Of a stretch of 64,000 nucleotides of DNA, positions 12,701 through 27,700 are shown piece by piece. Position 1 is the stretch's first letter, and every line of letters starts with the position of its first letter. The translations under genes were made by a program, and so were the position numbers. Origin of the DNA: Phylloscopus collybita (taxonomy: Eukaryota > Chordata > Aves > Passeriformes > Phylloscopidae); the NCBI GenBank assembly GCA_027886175.1, contig JAJNNQ010000075.1, positions 62,388,001 through 62,452,000 of the forward strand. The letters are read 5' to 3'. The notes below the pieces were generated by a model, which made no database searches, was not told where the DNA came from, and saw nothing but the letters and a program-made list of their open reading frames with translations.

Positions 12701-15700
12701 AGGGCTTTTTCTTTTTGGGAACTCCCACAGCTCCCCAGAGGAAATACAGCTCCCCAGGGGAAACCACAGCATTTCCACATTAGGATCTTTTAATTCAACA
12801 AGTTACAAAGCTATTAGGGCAGACTCTGGGGAGACTTGGTTCCTGAATGTTTTGTATGTCCACAGAGATCAGATTTTTTTTCCCCTTTCCTGAAGGAGAT
12901 TCAGCAGAGGCTGAGTAATTGAAGGGTAGATGACAGCCGGACAAGGGCTGGATGTGATGCAGCAGTGTGGGAATGCAGCTTAGCTGGATCTGAAGAGTGA
13001 TTGAGTTACCAGCAAAAGTACTTTTAAGTCAATGTAGCATTTGGTAATCAGGAAGGTATTTGATACATCTTTGCCTGGTGGAAAGGAGCAGTTTTGTGCT
13101 CCTAACATGCAGCAGGTATTTGATGATTTTTCAGAGGAAACAGGTATTTGCTGCATCATCTCTGCCTCCATCCCTTCCAGATGAGATTACAGTAATGTGA
13201 TACACACGGAGCTATAGTTTATATTTATTTGTAAGCTGCAAAAAGCATAAAGAGCTGTCAACTCTTAAAAGAGAAGAGGATTCTGATATTGAAATCATTG
13301 CCTGTGTCCTTGCTGGTCTAAAGTGACCTCCAGATTAAAAATTAACATGTTGGTTTAATATACAGAATCCCCTATGATCTGGAAGCACTTAGCACCAGCT
13401 CTCCTTCCCATCACCAAAGCATCATAGCTTTTATCAGATAAAATGTACGAACATATGTTTCAAAGCACACTCTTTCTTTTGAATTCAACATGTAAAATAA
13501 AACACTTTACTGTTCTCTTTTTTTGTTATGCAACATTAAAAACCTCATCCTTTGCTGCCTTTAACAGTCCCAAGGTGTCACTTAGAAGGAGTAACTCATG
13601 ACAACGTTACCTGTTGTCCTACTCTGTCACAGAACTCCTTCATAAACAGCATTCCCATACATAAAGATTCTGATAGAAACCACATTTTAAAGCCTACCAA
13701 TTTTAACTGAATTCTACCAAAATCCCAAACTGATTTAGGCACAAAAACACCTTCACACTGACTTAGTAAGAGAGCTCAGAGAACTGCAAGTAGGCCCCCT
13801 TCTCAGCAGCCACGTACCATTCCAAAGAAGCCTGGTCTGTCCTCGGGTACGTGAAGTTCTGGATACACGTTCTCCAAAAACCATTTAAAGTCCTTACATT
13901 TCAGCTTCTCTCGTAGAAGTCTCCTTTCTGTCACATCTCCATATGGTTCCTGGAGGGAAAAAAAAAAAAGAAAAAAGAAAAAAACAAAGAAGAAAAAAGA
14001 AAAAAGAGAAAAAAATATATTAAAAAAATCCAGAACAGATGCTCTCTTTAAATTAACTGTATACATTATTAGGAACCGTATGCTACAGTGATGAGTAGGA
14101 CTTCTAGCCAGGAAAAATCACCATGTTTGGGTGCTGGATTTGATTTCATTATCCTTACATTTGTTAAATGTTGACAAAAAAGAATTGGAACTGTGCAAGT
14201 GAAACTTTAAAATATTCTAGAAGACAGTTTGTCTGAGAAAACTCCCTGAATCTGCAAGTGAGGAAGCCCTTGAATACAGATTGCTGGAGACTGAGAAGGC
14301 GTATTGGAAAATAAAACTTCCTTTAGATAGATAATTGAAAATCTCCAAAGCAGTGAATGAATCTTGAGGATTTTAAATTGTACCACTATCCATTTGCAAA
14401 TTACCTGTACAGTTTTACACTTAAGTGATGAAATTTGTAAAATCTGCTAATGCATCCTTTTAACTTCATAATTTTGGGGGGGTGGGGAGTATGAAATCTT
14501 AAACCTCCAGAGAAAAGCTTTCATTGCAGACTTTTTCCCTGTCTATGGATTGGAGCAGAGTTCACATCTTTTTATGTCTGTCTTCAAAAACCTATCTTTA
14601 TATTGACTAGGGACTTCAGATAGTCAGGCATGAGATAGAATTTGCAACCCCCAGATTTTTACAGGTCACTTGACACACTCTTTCATCAAACCACAAATGT
14701 ATTTGCATTTCTGAAAGCTGTGGAAATACCACTGAAAACACAAAGCAGATGTAAAGCAGAGGCAGAGATGCCTGTTTGAATAAACAAACAGCATGGCATA
14801 TTAGCTCTGAGGTCTGAACATTAATCTTGAAGTGAAACTTCATGAAACCAGTTTTTGCAGCCATAGCATCAATCATTTTCCTGTTATGCTACAGAACTGA
14901 ATATTTGGGTTTGATGAAGTAAAAAGGTCTGAACTCAACTGCTGCAACAAGTGGTGCACAGAATATTATGGAAACCAAAGTTCATTGGCAGCAGCTTTGA
15001 TATGAGGAAAAACAACCTGCATGAGTTTCAGCTTATATCCACTGTGTTACAATAAGCCAATACAGGAAACTTCCAGTACAAACACACAAATATCCTTTAA
15101 AGTTAAAGCTCTGTCATTACAGACATAAGATGCCCAGCACTTTACAAGAAAAATTGTCAGTGTTTATTGCACTTTCTGTGTATGACAAGCTGAAATCAGC
15201 CTGGCATTGCCTATGGGCAAAACCCATATTTCTCTCCAAGTCAGACTCCGATAATAAAACCCAAATTGCTTTTATGATGTTAAAATAAACCAATTATTAC
15301 AAATGTGTGGACTATAATAACCTAATTACCCAATTTAATCCAAACAAACACAAGATGAAAGCTAACCAAATTCATCTTCTCCAGCATATCTTTTAAAAGC
15401 CTAATGCTTTGAAGAGCAGTCTTCCCCTGCTGTGTCCATTGGGGTCGACCACTCAGATGAGTGGGGGGCTCCCTGCATCCCACAGGTCCCTCAGGTCTGA
15501 TCCAGTGCAGCCAGAGGTGGATGCCCAGCAGCCCATCCCAGGCAAAAACCAGAAAGGCAGGGTTTACAAAACTTTTCATAAAAAGAGATCATGCTGGGGA
15601 GATCAGGCACCTCCAGAAACAAGCAACAGCAGACAATGATTTCTCTGAGGCCTGAATTTCAGACCTTGTGACAGAGGTTCATTTAATTCATTTCTAAACA

Positions 15701-18700
15701 CTGTGAGGACATTTCAATGTTACTGTTCTCCAGCCTTCAGGCCCCCCCTCACAATAAATATGTCCAAGTCATGAATTTGCACACAGCTTTACTGTTTTGA
15801 CATACTCAATTTTCACAGTTATAATCTCCTGAAAAAATTCTGCAATCAATGATCTTGTATTTTCATTTCAAGGAAAACAAAAACATTAACTTAAAAGAAC
15901 CTCCAAAACCAACAGAACTGATACGTGAAACATTTTATTAGGAACATTTTCATCTGAGTTCCCAGGACTGATTTTCATTAATTTAATCTTTTCAACATTG
16001 ATTTTGGTTTCCGCTTGTTTGGTTTTTTTAACTAAACATAGTGCAGCAGTAAATCAAACAGAAAAATCTCTTTTGTTTTACATCAGTCCAAAGTTTTACA
16101 ATTATCACAAGAGAGGTAATTTTGCTAAATATTATTACCATGCTGTTTACCTGAAGGTCTACTGTGCACTGAAACTTTTTGGTTTGCATTCATTGTGTAA
16201 TTCTTATTGAGAGTCCTGTATCATTTCACAGAAGTGCACATTTTAGGCTAGACAACTCCACCTTGCTTTGATGACCCCACTTCACATTATTCTTTCATTT
16301 ATTCATTTAATATTGACATAAATTGGGCCACCTTGTATGCTTACAGAATTTTTAATTTTTTCCAAGGAATTAAAAATTATATGCCTTATTCTATGCCTGG
16401 GAGAAAGTTTCAGAAGGGACAAGAAACAAACATAAAAAGCAGTTTGTGTTAAATATTAGCTTAGTCAAGAGTTAGTAGGCTGAAAACAAATTCTACTGAA
16501 ATTCCAGGAACAAAGGAGCTGAACTCACCAGGCGAGCGTGGGGGTTTCGGTGGTAATAAAGTTGTTTATATTCATCCATCCACACTTCAGCTGCACGCAC
16601 ACTGTTTGCCAAAGCTTTGGACCGTGAGTATGGAGCTTGCTTGGGGAAAACGTGACCTACATGGGAGCAAGGATGGATCTCAAGACTTCCTCCACACTGC
16701 CATATCTGAGCAAAGAATTGACATCGTGTGTATCATTAATTTGAGGCTTTTGCAAGCTCAAGGATATAGTAGTAATAAGCCTATGTAAGAATAACACCAT
16801 CTCAAGAATACCACACCATATTACAAGTAACACATACAACAATTTTGTGTCTTGTTTGATTACTAAACTGGATGAAATGACATCCTTGTTGCTCTTAGTA
16901 ATTTGCTCTGAGTTCACAAGGAGATAACCACATCTCTGGTTTTATCTGGAGAGCAATATTCCTTTCTTAGTTTTATTTTCTCATGATAAGATGTGGTCTA
17001 CAATATAAGTTATGCAGGCATTGGTAAAAAAAAAGAAAAAAGAAGCATGTTTCTTTTCCAAAGTAACCATGTAAATAGCTATCTCAGAAGGAAACCAATA
17101 GCTGATAACTAATTCTTGCCAGAAATCTATAAATCTATATATCATCTATATATTAGGCTGGAAAGCTGACTTGACAAAACAGGTAAGCTTGTTATACCAT
17201 CAAAGAACAGACAGTTGCATTTCCATTTGTACATTCACTAATCTAAAAGGGAGGCATAGGTGCCTGGTGATAAAATCCCACTAACCTTTTCATTGGAAAG
17301 CTGGGAAAGGTACCCCACACCCAACACATTAAACAGGAAACACATTAAACACAGGAAAAGAAAAAGCAAAGTACTTCTATAACTTACGGTGGTCCAACCA
17401 ACAACAATGAAACAACCACCCCTATCTAAACCAATATTCCTGCTTGATGCCAAGGAAGTACTGGCACCTCAATGTGGAATTGGCAGAACCCTGCAAAGCA
17501 TCACTCTGCCCTTGTGCTCCTGCTCCTGCCTCTCTGGCTCCCCAGGTCGGGAAATGTACAGCCCATGAGATAAAGTCCATCAAGTGGATCCATTAGCCTC
17601 AGCACTCTGTATACACATTTTTGTAATTACATTCTTCTCCTCTGAAAACCAAGGACTTTTGGCAGTTCACCTACACAGCCACTTTCCCATCACTCATTCT
17701 GATCTCAAGTTTGATTACCTGAAAGAAAGCACAGCTAGGTATTTCCTATTCAATATTGCGTGTGACCACAGCAAGGCAGACATCCTCTTTCTGAAGGGTG
17801 TCTGAAACAAGGTTTCTGAAATTTAGTCAGATGTGAGGAAGGTGGGATATGTTGCTGTACTTGAACTAACTTGTGGCTGTCACCAATGACTCTGATAGAC
17901 TTTCCATAAAAGATTTAGAATTCTCCTCATGTATTCAACCATGCGTAAGTGGCAGCTCATCATTCCTTTGTAAATGGAAGACAAAGGAAAGTAGCTGGGA
18001 TAGGCTTGTGGGGTAGAGGTTTGCTCCCTGACAACCTTCTTGTGTAAGACATACATTTTTAATTACATGTTATTTAAATGAACATAGTAGGAGTGAAAGA
18101 TATGAGATAGCAAATAAAAGCTCTGCTGCTAACAGTGTCAAAAGATCAGTGGTGGGACTTTCCCCAACTCTCTCTCTGGGAGTTTTAGGGATCTAAAAAG
18201 ATAAAGACTTTCAGCTCACACAAGATAGAACTTGGTTTTAGACTGCAAACTTTTAAAGTTTGGGTATTTTTTAAGTTCCTTGGAATTTCTTTCAAAATGC
18301 TAAATTTGGAAATTAATGAGTGTCATCTCCATTGATTTGGTTTAGGATAACAACATCGGGCTTTATGTGTGACACAATACTGGGTTTAATTACCAAACTG
18401 TAAGCACTCTAATACATACACTTACTTTTAAAACAGAGAGTTTCCCAAAAGATATAGGTAATTCATTATTTAACTATATGAGTACTGGATAATTGTTACC
18501 TCCTGGATTTAAAATTTTCATCTCTTGTTTTTCATGTGAGGTTTCTCTCCTCTTTTTTTGCTGCTTTTCAGGGAAGCAGTCTATTTGTCATTTAAACAAA
18601 GATGGTTAAAGGAATTATACAAGACACCTATAATTCCGTACTGATGTTTCCAACAATTTGCATATTTTCTTAGGTAAGTTACTCTACTGCCATTGTGAAA

Positions 18701-21700
18701 GCTGCTATGAAACCAACTATCCACTATCCACTTTCACCTTATGATCTCCTTTTTTGAGATTTGTTTCAAAACACTATTTTTCATAATTATTATTTTTATG
18801 TTCAAGATTATTTTTTAAAGCTGCAATTTACGATTCAAGATTTGTCAGCAAATATTAAGAGCCATAAGTTTATTAGTTTAACAATTTCCAATGTTATATT
18901 CCATGTAAGAATTTTTAAGTCATCTTTATTGTTTAGATCAATTGACTTTCAAATAAGATATTAGGGACAGGTGTTAAAGACTACTGAAATAAAAATGTAG
19001 TTAAGAAGGAAGCACGGGCTTCAGCTCCTCCATGATAAAGTCTGATTCCAAAGGAATGAAACAAACTGACCATACTGTTGTATGTTGTACTGTTAAATTG
19101 ATGACAAAAAGAGAATTCCATAACAGCTGAATTTTTAATAATTAAAGCTCTCTAAAAAATAACTGTAGGTTGCTAAGCAATGCTCATTAAATTCTAAGTA
19201 TTTCATAAAAACCATACAAAAATTATCCTGTCTTCTTATTACAAAAGAAAATTGAATATACTTCAGCTAAACAATTCCTCAAAAGGTTTATTCACTTTCA
19301 TTTTAATGGAAAAAAAATATGACCTCTGTATAAAATCAGCTATAAATGAACAGCCATAAAATAAAGCAAGGAATTTAATAGAGAAACTAAAGTTGATTAC
19401 TAAATGCTAAATAAGTGTCTCTGCAGAAGATTCTCCATAAAACTAGTTCAACCTTCTGTAACAGAAAAGCACATAAGGTTTCATGAATATTTTGCAAGCT
19501 CACGTACATGCAGATCTGTTTCTTTACTAGGTATGGATAACTCAGGGCTCTCATTATAAAAGCACACATTTTTTCCTTCACTTCAAGAAGAAAACAAGGT
19601 GACATTCTTTTTTTACTTTCACTTTCATCTTGATGCATGCAGACTATCGGCATATTTCCTTTTGTTTCAGAGACAGATGGTGGCACTATGAAAACCTACA
19701 GAAAATGTTCAGAATCTCACCTTGGGATCACCATCCCTGCCAGGGTCTCTGGACAATTGACCTTGTGCTGGGTCAATGAATGCCAAAGAATAAAAGCTCT
19801 ACCAGCTCATTCTAACATTTTAAGACTATCTGGAAAGAAATAAAAAACATAAAAAGGATGCTACATCCTAAAAAAGGGCAAAATGTGGAAAACCCTATGT
19901 TTCTGCTGCTCTCTCTGTGCCACAATTTTTTCTTGATGACTTGTGGCTAAGCCCCCAGTGTGGTGCTCATGCACAATCTGCTGGAAGCTGGGTGGGTGGA
20001 GAGGCACCCCCGCCACATGGACCCACCCTGGCCGCTCTCAACGCAAGACAGAGTTCCAGATCCAGACAAAAAGAAAGAACACAAAAATACTGGAAAAGAG
20101 AAGGCCCTAAGTGTTCTGAGGCATATCACCCAGGCTCATGGGCAGTAACATTTCTGAGAAGAAAGGCCTTTTTGTGCATGGTAGGCTGAAGGACAGATCA
20201 CAGACATATTAAGCCTTGGTCCAGAAACAAATTTGCATTGCAGCACCACTTGCAGGAGCAAGAGCAGAGGAGGGAAAGAAGCTGCAACCAGATTCCCTTT
20301 GCTCTGAGTACAAGAGGGAGAAGATGAAAGAGCATGTTTTGAATACCTCAGAAAGAGGAGTTTCAATGCCCATTATGCCCATGAAGTGAAATTTTACCCA
20401 GCCAAATAGCATTAAGCAATCCAAAATCAAGGTACATTGACTCAATTCTGCATTCAGCACATAGCCTCTTAGTCATCATGCTTTTAGCAAAAGCTTTGTC
20501 CTTGTTGCACCTCTCAAAACCACAGAGAATTTCTTCAGCTCAGAATAATCAAAGTGCAAGAAAGAGGAGGCTTGAGGACAAGTCTTTTCATGTCATTGGG
20601 AGAGAGTGGTGTTTTCAGAGAGGAGAACAACAACAAATTAATTTACAGTGGGTTTGAGTAGTTCTGCTCCTAATTTTCAGGTGTGTCAGATCTAGAAAAC
20701 ACAAGGACGACAACACTAACAATGATTTATCCCTTCCGACCTCTCGGAACACTGCGGGCAGCCAAAAGAACCCAGTCAAACAACATTGTAGTGCTCTGCT
20801 CTGTTCCACAGAAATCCTCACCACGCAGGCACAAGTACAAGGGCTCCAAATCAAACAGAGCAAAGCATGTTGCGTACAAATGCCCAGATGCTACTGGCAA
20901 TCTGCACTAGGAAAACTGGCACGGCCAGGCATATTTGTTGGCCACTGCACAGCCTGTCCTGTGTAAATCATTTGTCTCCCAGGAGTCTCTTGATCCACCT
21001 GCACCTACATGCTGGCTTGCAGAGGGTTTGTGCGCTCTCCTGGGGACTCTGCTGCTCCCTTTGTGCTTCTCCTGTGTGCTGGGCTGCCTCTGATGCTTCC
21101 TCTGTCCCATGGGGAGACCACAGTCCTGCATGCTGGAGGAGTAAAGGCACTGCTCACACATGTTGCTGCACCCCATGGAGTCCTGGTGCAGGGGAACCAG
21201 TGACATAAAAAATGCGACTGCCAGAGCTTCATAGAGGTCAATGGCAATGGAAGGTTGGGTCCAAAGCAGCAGCAGCTGGTACTCGGGCACTCTGAGTCAA
21301 AAGGAAGGGGTCAGGCTGTCTGCCAGCCTCGGTCTCCCCAAAAGCAAAACACAGAGCAGAAAGCCAAGAACTGCATGCTAAGTGTGCCGTATTAGAGATC
21401 TTCTTCGAGGAATTGAAGTTCTGGATACACCGGAAGCGGAGACTCCTGCTTCAGAGGGCCACAAGGCTGATGGGTCAACTGCTTTGTGCTTCAGGTGCCT
21501 GCTGAACTAGACCAAGATTACTGAGTAGGCTGTGTTTGGGCTTAGTGCCAGAAACTATTCCCTAAGTGAAAAAGGAGGTGGTCATGAACTCAGACCAAAC
21601 AGCATTTCCAGCTGAGAAATCTCCCTCCAGAGAGAAACCATATCAGCTCTAGGCCTGTGCTTATTATCACTCCTAATAATTTTTGTTCCCTCTTTTTATA

Positions 21701-24700
21701 CCCTCCTTTCTATGATTTCTGCACTGCAGGCAGCAGGAGATCAGAACAGCAGCCAGGAAGACTCCATGCTTCTCTGGTTAACACACAGACATCCAGAGAG
21801 ACAGTCTGCTGATGTCTCCTTTCTCAAGAAAGTGGTTTTGAAACATTAAAATGCTATTTAACCTTGAAATCTCTTGTCACTTGCTAAAAAGACCAAAATC
21901 CCTCCTGTACCACAAGTCAATGACTCACAGAAATGCAAACGTGACCATCAAAAATAACAGATGATGGGCAGAACAGGCAAGGGTAATCCAGGATAATAAG
22001 TTGCGAACTCCCTGAAAGCCAAAAGCAGCCCTACAGGCATCCCTCTTACATCACCACTGGATGGTTTCCATGAGCTAAGTGTGATTTGGGGCAAACCATA
22101 GGCAGCCAGTGATCAGTGGGAATCAGCCACAGCACTGGTACCAGCTGAGCAGAGGTAAACACTACTTTGCTGATCAGTCTGGACTGTGCTGTGTCTCCTC
22201 TCTTCTCCTGCTGTAAATCCTTTTCATTACAGCTGTCTGACTCACACCCGAGCACTTGGTCACACCTCCTGTGGGGTACAACTCTACCGTTACCGGAGAT
22301 CTTCCCTCCCACCTTTTATAACCTCTGTACAGACTTTTTCTCAGGTGAAACAGAATAAAGCCTTAAAATTAGTACAGGGGCTGCCCTCTCCTGCCCCACG
22401 AGGAACTGCTCACTCCATCAACCACAGCAAGAACTCTGAGTCACATCAAAGCACTACAAATCTTCTTCCCAATGACCTCCTTCAAGCTGCAGGATGTAAA
22501 CCTCACCCACCAGTATCATGCCCCTTTTTACATTTTATACTAGAGCTCAAAATAAAGACATGTTTTTAAAAATTGCTTTAAAATGGATATTTGGAGGAAA
22601 AGTACAGCTATCCTGAAGTGCAAGAACAAGATTTACATAAACACCTTCCAAAATACTCCCTTCTTAGCACTTGTTTACATTACAGCTATCTCATTAAGTA
22701 AAAGGGCATGAAGAAAGAAATAGGAACTTGTTGTATTCTGAGGAAAAAAAACCTTTCAACTAAGCCACCTACCCTAAATGAGAATTCAAGGTTCTCTCCT
22801 CCCCAGACTTCCATTCCTGTGTCATAGGAACCAAGATAATCAAAATACTTCTTGCTCACAGAAAATAATCCACCTGCCATGGTTGGAGACCTATAAAAGA
22901 GAATAGTAACTCTAAACTCAGTAAAAAGAAAAAAATATTAAACCAATGCAACAGATTAAAAAATACAATATATTTTTATTTTCTATTTTTTCAATCTTTT
23001 CTGGATACAAAGTAACAGTCAGAAATGTATCAGTTATTATGAGGCCATTTGAATTTAATTTTGTAATAAAAAACTATACCTGAAACAAGCACCAGAATGT
23101 AAAAATATTGTGTTAAAATAATTTTTTTCCAATTACAGTGTCTTTCTGTGTAAATGAAGAGCCTCTGGACACAACAGAACATTAGCTTCTTTGTGGCAGA
23201 ACTGTGTTAGTTGGCTCTGAAATTCCAAGTGCTGAATCCTTATCTATTTTACTTAAGCAATAACTAAAGAAATACTTGTGCTTTAGTAATTAAAAAGAAC
23301 ATTCTTGATCCCACTAATATCAACTGAAAAAACTCTCACATTTTAATTATTAAGTAAATATAGCCCCTAAAGAGATTTGTTTCCTTTCTGAGAAAATCTA
23401 CCCATCTGTACATTCTTAAATTTTTTACTAAGTTTGGGGAAAAATAATCAGGAGTCATGACTGGGTCCTCATTGAAGATCACAAAGCCTGGAGTGACAGC
23501 ACACATAAGGGATGTACTTCCAGTAGGGTAAAGTGTGCACATATACATAAATTTGTATTTGTTCAATATTGTTCCTTGTTGTTTACAGTCTTAGGCTGAT
23601 TCTCTTTAAAGTGCCAAGTATATAATGCTGATTAGAACTAAGTTCAGCTGACATCATGTGAATGTTACTAAATTGCTGTTGAGGTAAATATTAACAAAAG
23701 TGTGATGCATGATCAATTACTCCTAATCTGTCAAAACTAATTTTACCAGCTATCTTTTTGAAGCAACACTGTCTCACACTGTCATGTGTTGTTTCAAAGA
23801 ATGGAATGAGATGAGACAAGACAGAAGGAAAAATAACAAACCCCATAACCAGTCAAGTCCTTCTGCCTCCCTCCAGACCTACAGACCTCATCTTTCCAAA
23901 CCAAGCTGTTGGTGACACCATTCACTGCATGGCTGCCTTCTCCAGACACTTGTCGAGCTCACAGTCCTTCAGGCTACCATGAAACTCTATCCCTCATCAT
24001 TTTCCTTTTGGCATGTCAAAGACAATTCTTCTTAGCATGAAGAAAAAAAAGCATCATATTTCAACTAAATGTTTTAAAAACATTTACTATATTTGGAATT
24101 TTTTAAGGAGGATGTGGACTAATACATGATGAGAAAGACTCAATTACTACCTCACTTTCCCATGAAAAAAAAAATGTTCATTCAGTTGAGGATAAGTTCA
24201 TTAATATTTATGAAATATTGGGTATTAATATCATGATAAGCAACTTTAAAAAGACTGAGAAAAAATAATAATTCTATAATTTTTGTGGCCTATATGACAA
24301 AGATAAAAGTATTAACAAAATGACTGTATTAAAAATGCCAAACAGGTTAATTTACTGCAATAAACTGTTGAAATACAGCAACTTCCATAGTAGATAGGGC
24401 TAGGTTGAACACAGCAGATCCTCAGCTATCAGGATCTTGTCTGCCATTCCTATTTTCCAGATGTCTTGTTTGTTCTATTCTCTTATCTCTCCTAAAAATA
24501 CAATGTTGAGTGACAAATAATACTAATTGATGGCATCTTCTCTTAAAATAAAACAAAACTAAACCAAACCCCATTATGAATATATTAGCCTGAGCTCTGT
24601 GAGTTAGCCCTTCACAGAAACCATGGTGGATAGAGCTGTATAGTTTCACCCCAGTAAAGAACTGGCAAAATGGTTCACCTTTGAAAATAGCACAGTGAAC

Positions 24701-27700
24701 TACAACTATCATTACAGCACAGAAAGAAATCTTCAAAACTACCTTTGCCTTCTTACTTTTTTTCCCTTTTTATTGTTGTCCATGACACTTTTTTATTTTA
24801 TTTTTTTTTTTTACAACACAGAGCTCTTTGCTTTGCACAGAGGACACCCTCCAGTATTAGTTAATCAGTAACACTCATTTCATGTGCTGGCAAGCATCTG
24901 TAAGAGTTTGCCTAGAGGAGTCAAGAGACTAGTTTGCAGTACGTTTTCCATATGGAAGATGAAACAGGAATTTCAGCTTTTAGAGCATTATTTTTCCAGG
25001 AGCTTGGTAAGCAGGAGCTATTTTGGAAAAAAACGGGGAGCTAAACAAAATACATACTTTTTAGTAATGCGTTCATTTCCCAAATATCCTTCAGCACCTG
25101 GCATTTACAGGTGAAATCAAAAACACATTCACCATTTCATAGGATGCACAAAAATTAACCTGATCACGTCAGTCTTGGACTTCCTCCGTTTCTGTTCTCT
25201 TTCAGGGGTACTATGCCAGGTGAAGACCAGCCGCCAGTCAAATCCGCCAATCTGTGGCTCGCCAGCATTTCCCAAGTACTCAAATGTATTCCAGTCAATA
25301 ACATCAATAACAGGGCAAACAACAGCTGTTTCTTCTTCAGCAATCCTAGCATGTTTTTAAAACAAAAGGGTGACTTCCATTAGAAACTTTTCTAAAAATA
25401 TAGAAACTAGAACTGACAAGAACAAAGAATGCTTACAATACCAACCATGAAGTTTTGCTACTTTTCAACTCATGCTGCAATGACAAGGAAACGATGATAC
25501 AATAAATACAAGAATAACCCCCCATTTTCCTACTGGGGATCATCAGGATGTACTCCACTGGAAAGCATCTACCATCCTGGATGGTATGCAAGATAAGCCA
25601 GATGGCTTGATAACACATTCAGCATCTGTCTTGGCTGCCATAGCCAGCACCACTTTATCAACAACAACAACAACAAAAAGTAGTCCATTTTCTTTTTTAC
25701 AGGTAGCTGTTTTAGAGAGCAGTTTTATTTGCACAGTTTTGCCATGATGAATAATGATAAACTCTCGGCCCTTGAAGTCATGGCTGTTCATGTAACTGTG
25801 ATCATCTGTAAATGTTGTACTGAGTATCGTAACAGTAACTGAAAAAGAAGCCCTGAGCTTAAAAAAAACCAAACCTGCAATATGGGAATTAGACCTCCAA
25901 CAATGAAACATAACCAAAGGAGGCTTCCAGAAACCCTAGCAACATAGGAGATGAAAAGGAGAAACAAGATAGCACTGCAGAATGACATTCCTAACACCAA
26001 GGGTGATCTAAAGATAGTCAAGATCTTTATCACACTAAGAATGCATCAGAGCTGATGACATTTCTTTCAGGTCTACTTCTACAAGGAGATAAACCTCTTC
26101 CTCACATTTCTCAATATCACGAAGGGTTTTCAGGATTCCTTTCCAAAAGGATTCATCCTTACAGAAGACAGTGGGATCCTTAGCATTCTCCTCACCTTCT
26201 AGGATGGCCACCTTCAGTACTAGGAGCAACATCAAGTACACAAGCTCAAGCCAAGGTCTTTCTCCCAAATCACTGTTTAGCATCTTCCCTATTCTAGTGT
26301 TAGACACCCCCCGATAGTTCAGTGAAATGAAGTGACTTGCTTGAGTTAAAGATGGAGGTGTGCACTTTAGCCCTGCATCTTGTATTTACATATTTCAGAG
26401 GTGAAGGAAAACTGAATACATTATATTGCCAAACAAGTAAGAGATGCAGTGCATCCGTCATTCAAAGGGAGCTCATTCCTTATGGGATTGTTAGGCTAAA
26501 AACTTGTAGGCTGACCAAGGGCTCATACTGTGAAATTAGAGCAGCTTGTGATGGTTAAATGCAGCAGAGAACAGCAGCAATTCCAAAGTAGTATTGTCTG
26601 AGCTGAGAAAGACTGCCTTAAGTGTGAAATGGCCTCTTGCTACTGGAGGGAATATGTGAAACAGCTGTTTTCTTCTTTATGATCTCCTGTAGAGACCTTG
26701 TTTGGTAGAGCACACAAAAGGGCTTATACAAATATTGTTATCTCCTGTCACACTTGCATAAAACTTTGTACAAATTCTCATTTTACAAAGCAATGAAAAT
26801 GATACACACACAGAGGACAAGAAAAAAACAATACAATGTAAAAATATTTTGCCTCTCCTGTAACAAGTAGGAAAATGAGTAAAAAGTAGGTAGCTGCTAC
26901 CTACTTTTTGATTTCAATTATGGAAAGAATGAAGTAAATGAAAAGCCATCACCTTTTCTGTAAGTTAAGAATTAACTAGATGGTACAATGCACAGGCAGC
27001 TTACAAATACAACTATGTTTGCACTGCAAAATGCTAACACTGCTGTATGGCTGCCATACATTTGAGTCAGATACGCCGCAGAAAAACCCCTTAGAGATGT
27101 AGGTCTGCATCTGCAGCAAGAACGGCAGGAATTCCGAGAGAGGGCTAACTTCTTACAGGTGGTGACTATTGCGTTTAAAAAATCCCAATCCTTCCTCAAG
27201 ATTGCCATCTAGTGGTGCGCTAAAGAAGTGAAGCAACCACAGAAACTTCTCCCTCATACTCTTTCCTTAGGGGGCAGTTGTTAAACCTATGCTCATGATT
27301 TGATGTTTATCCCTTTTCCTTTCTTCACACTATCATAGTTAGCCTACAGTTACCTAGAAGACACTCAGCGTGAAATTTAGAAACAAGGTAAGTATGACCA
27401 TTTTAAGAAAATAGAACACCCACCCTGAAATAGTATTCTAGATATAATTTCAAAGGGACATGGGGAACTTGAGAACACAAGTCCCACTAAGAATCAGGAA
27501 GACGCATCATATCAAGACACTATGTGCTTTTGGAGGTCTCTCTCCAGTTTGTAAAAGGCTGTTTTTTCTGGTTCTTTTCTGTAGTCTACAACACCTGGTA
27601 GGAATCTTAACAGGTTCCAAATCAAATCACTGGCCTTGAGGAAAGATTGTTTTCTTTTAGTTATGTTTTAAAGAGAGCTGGTTTTCTATATGCAATAATT

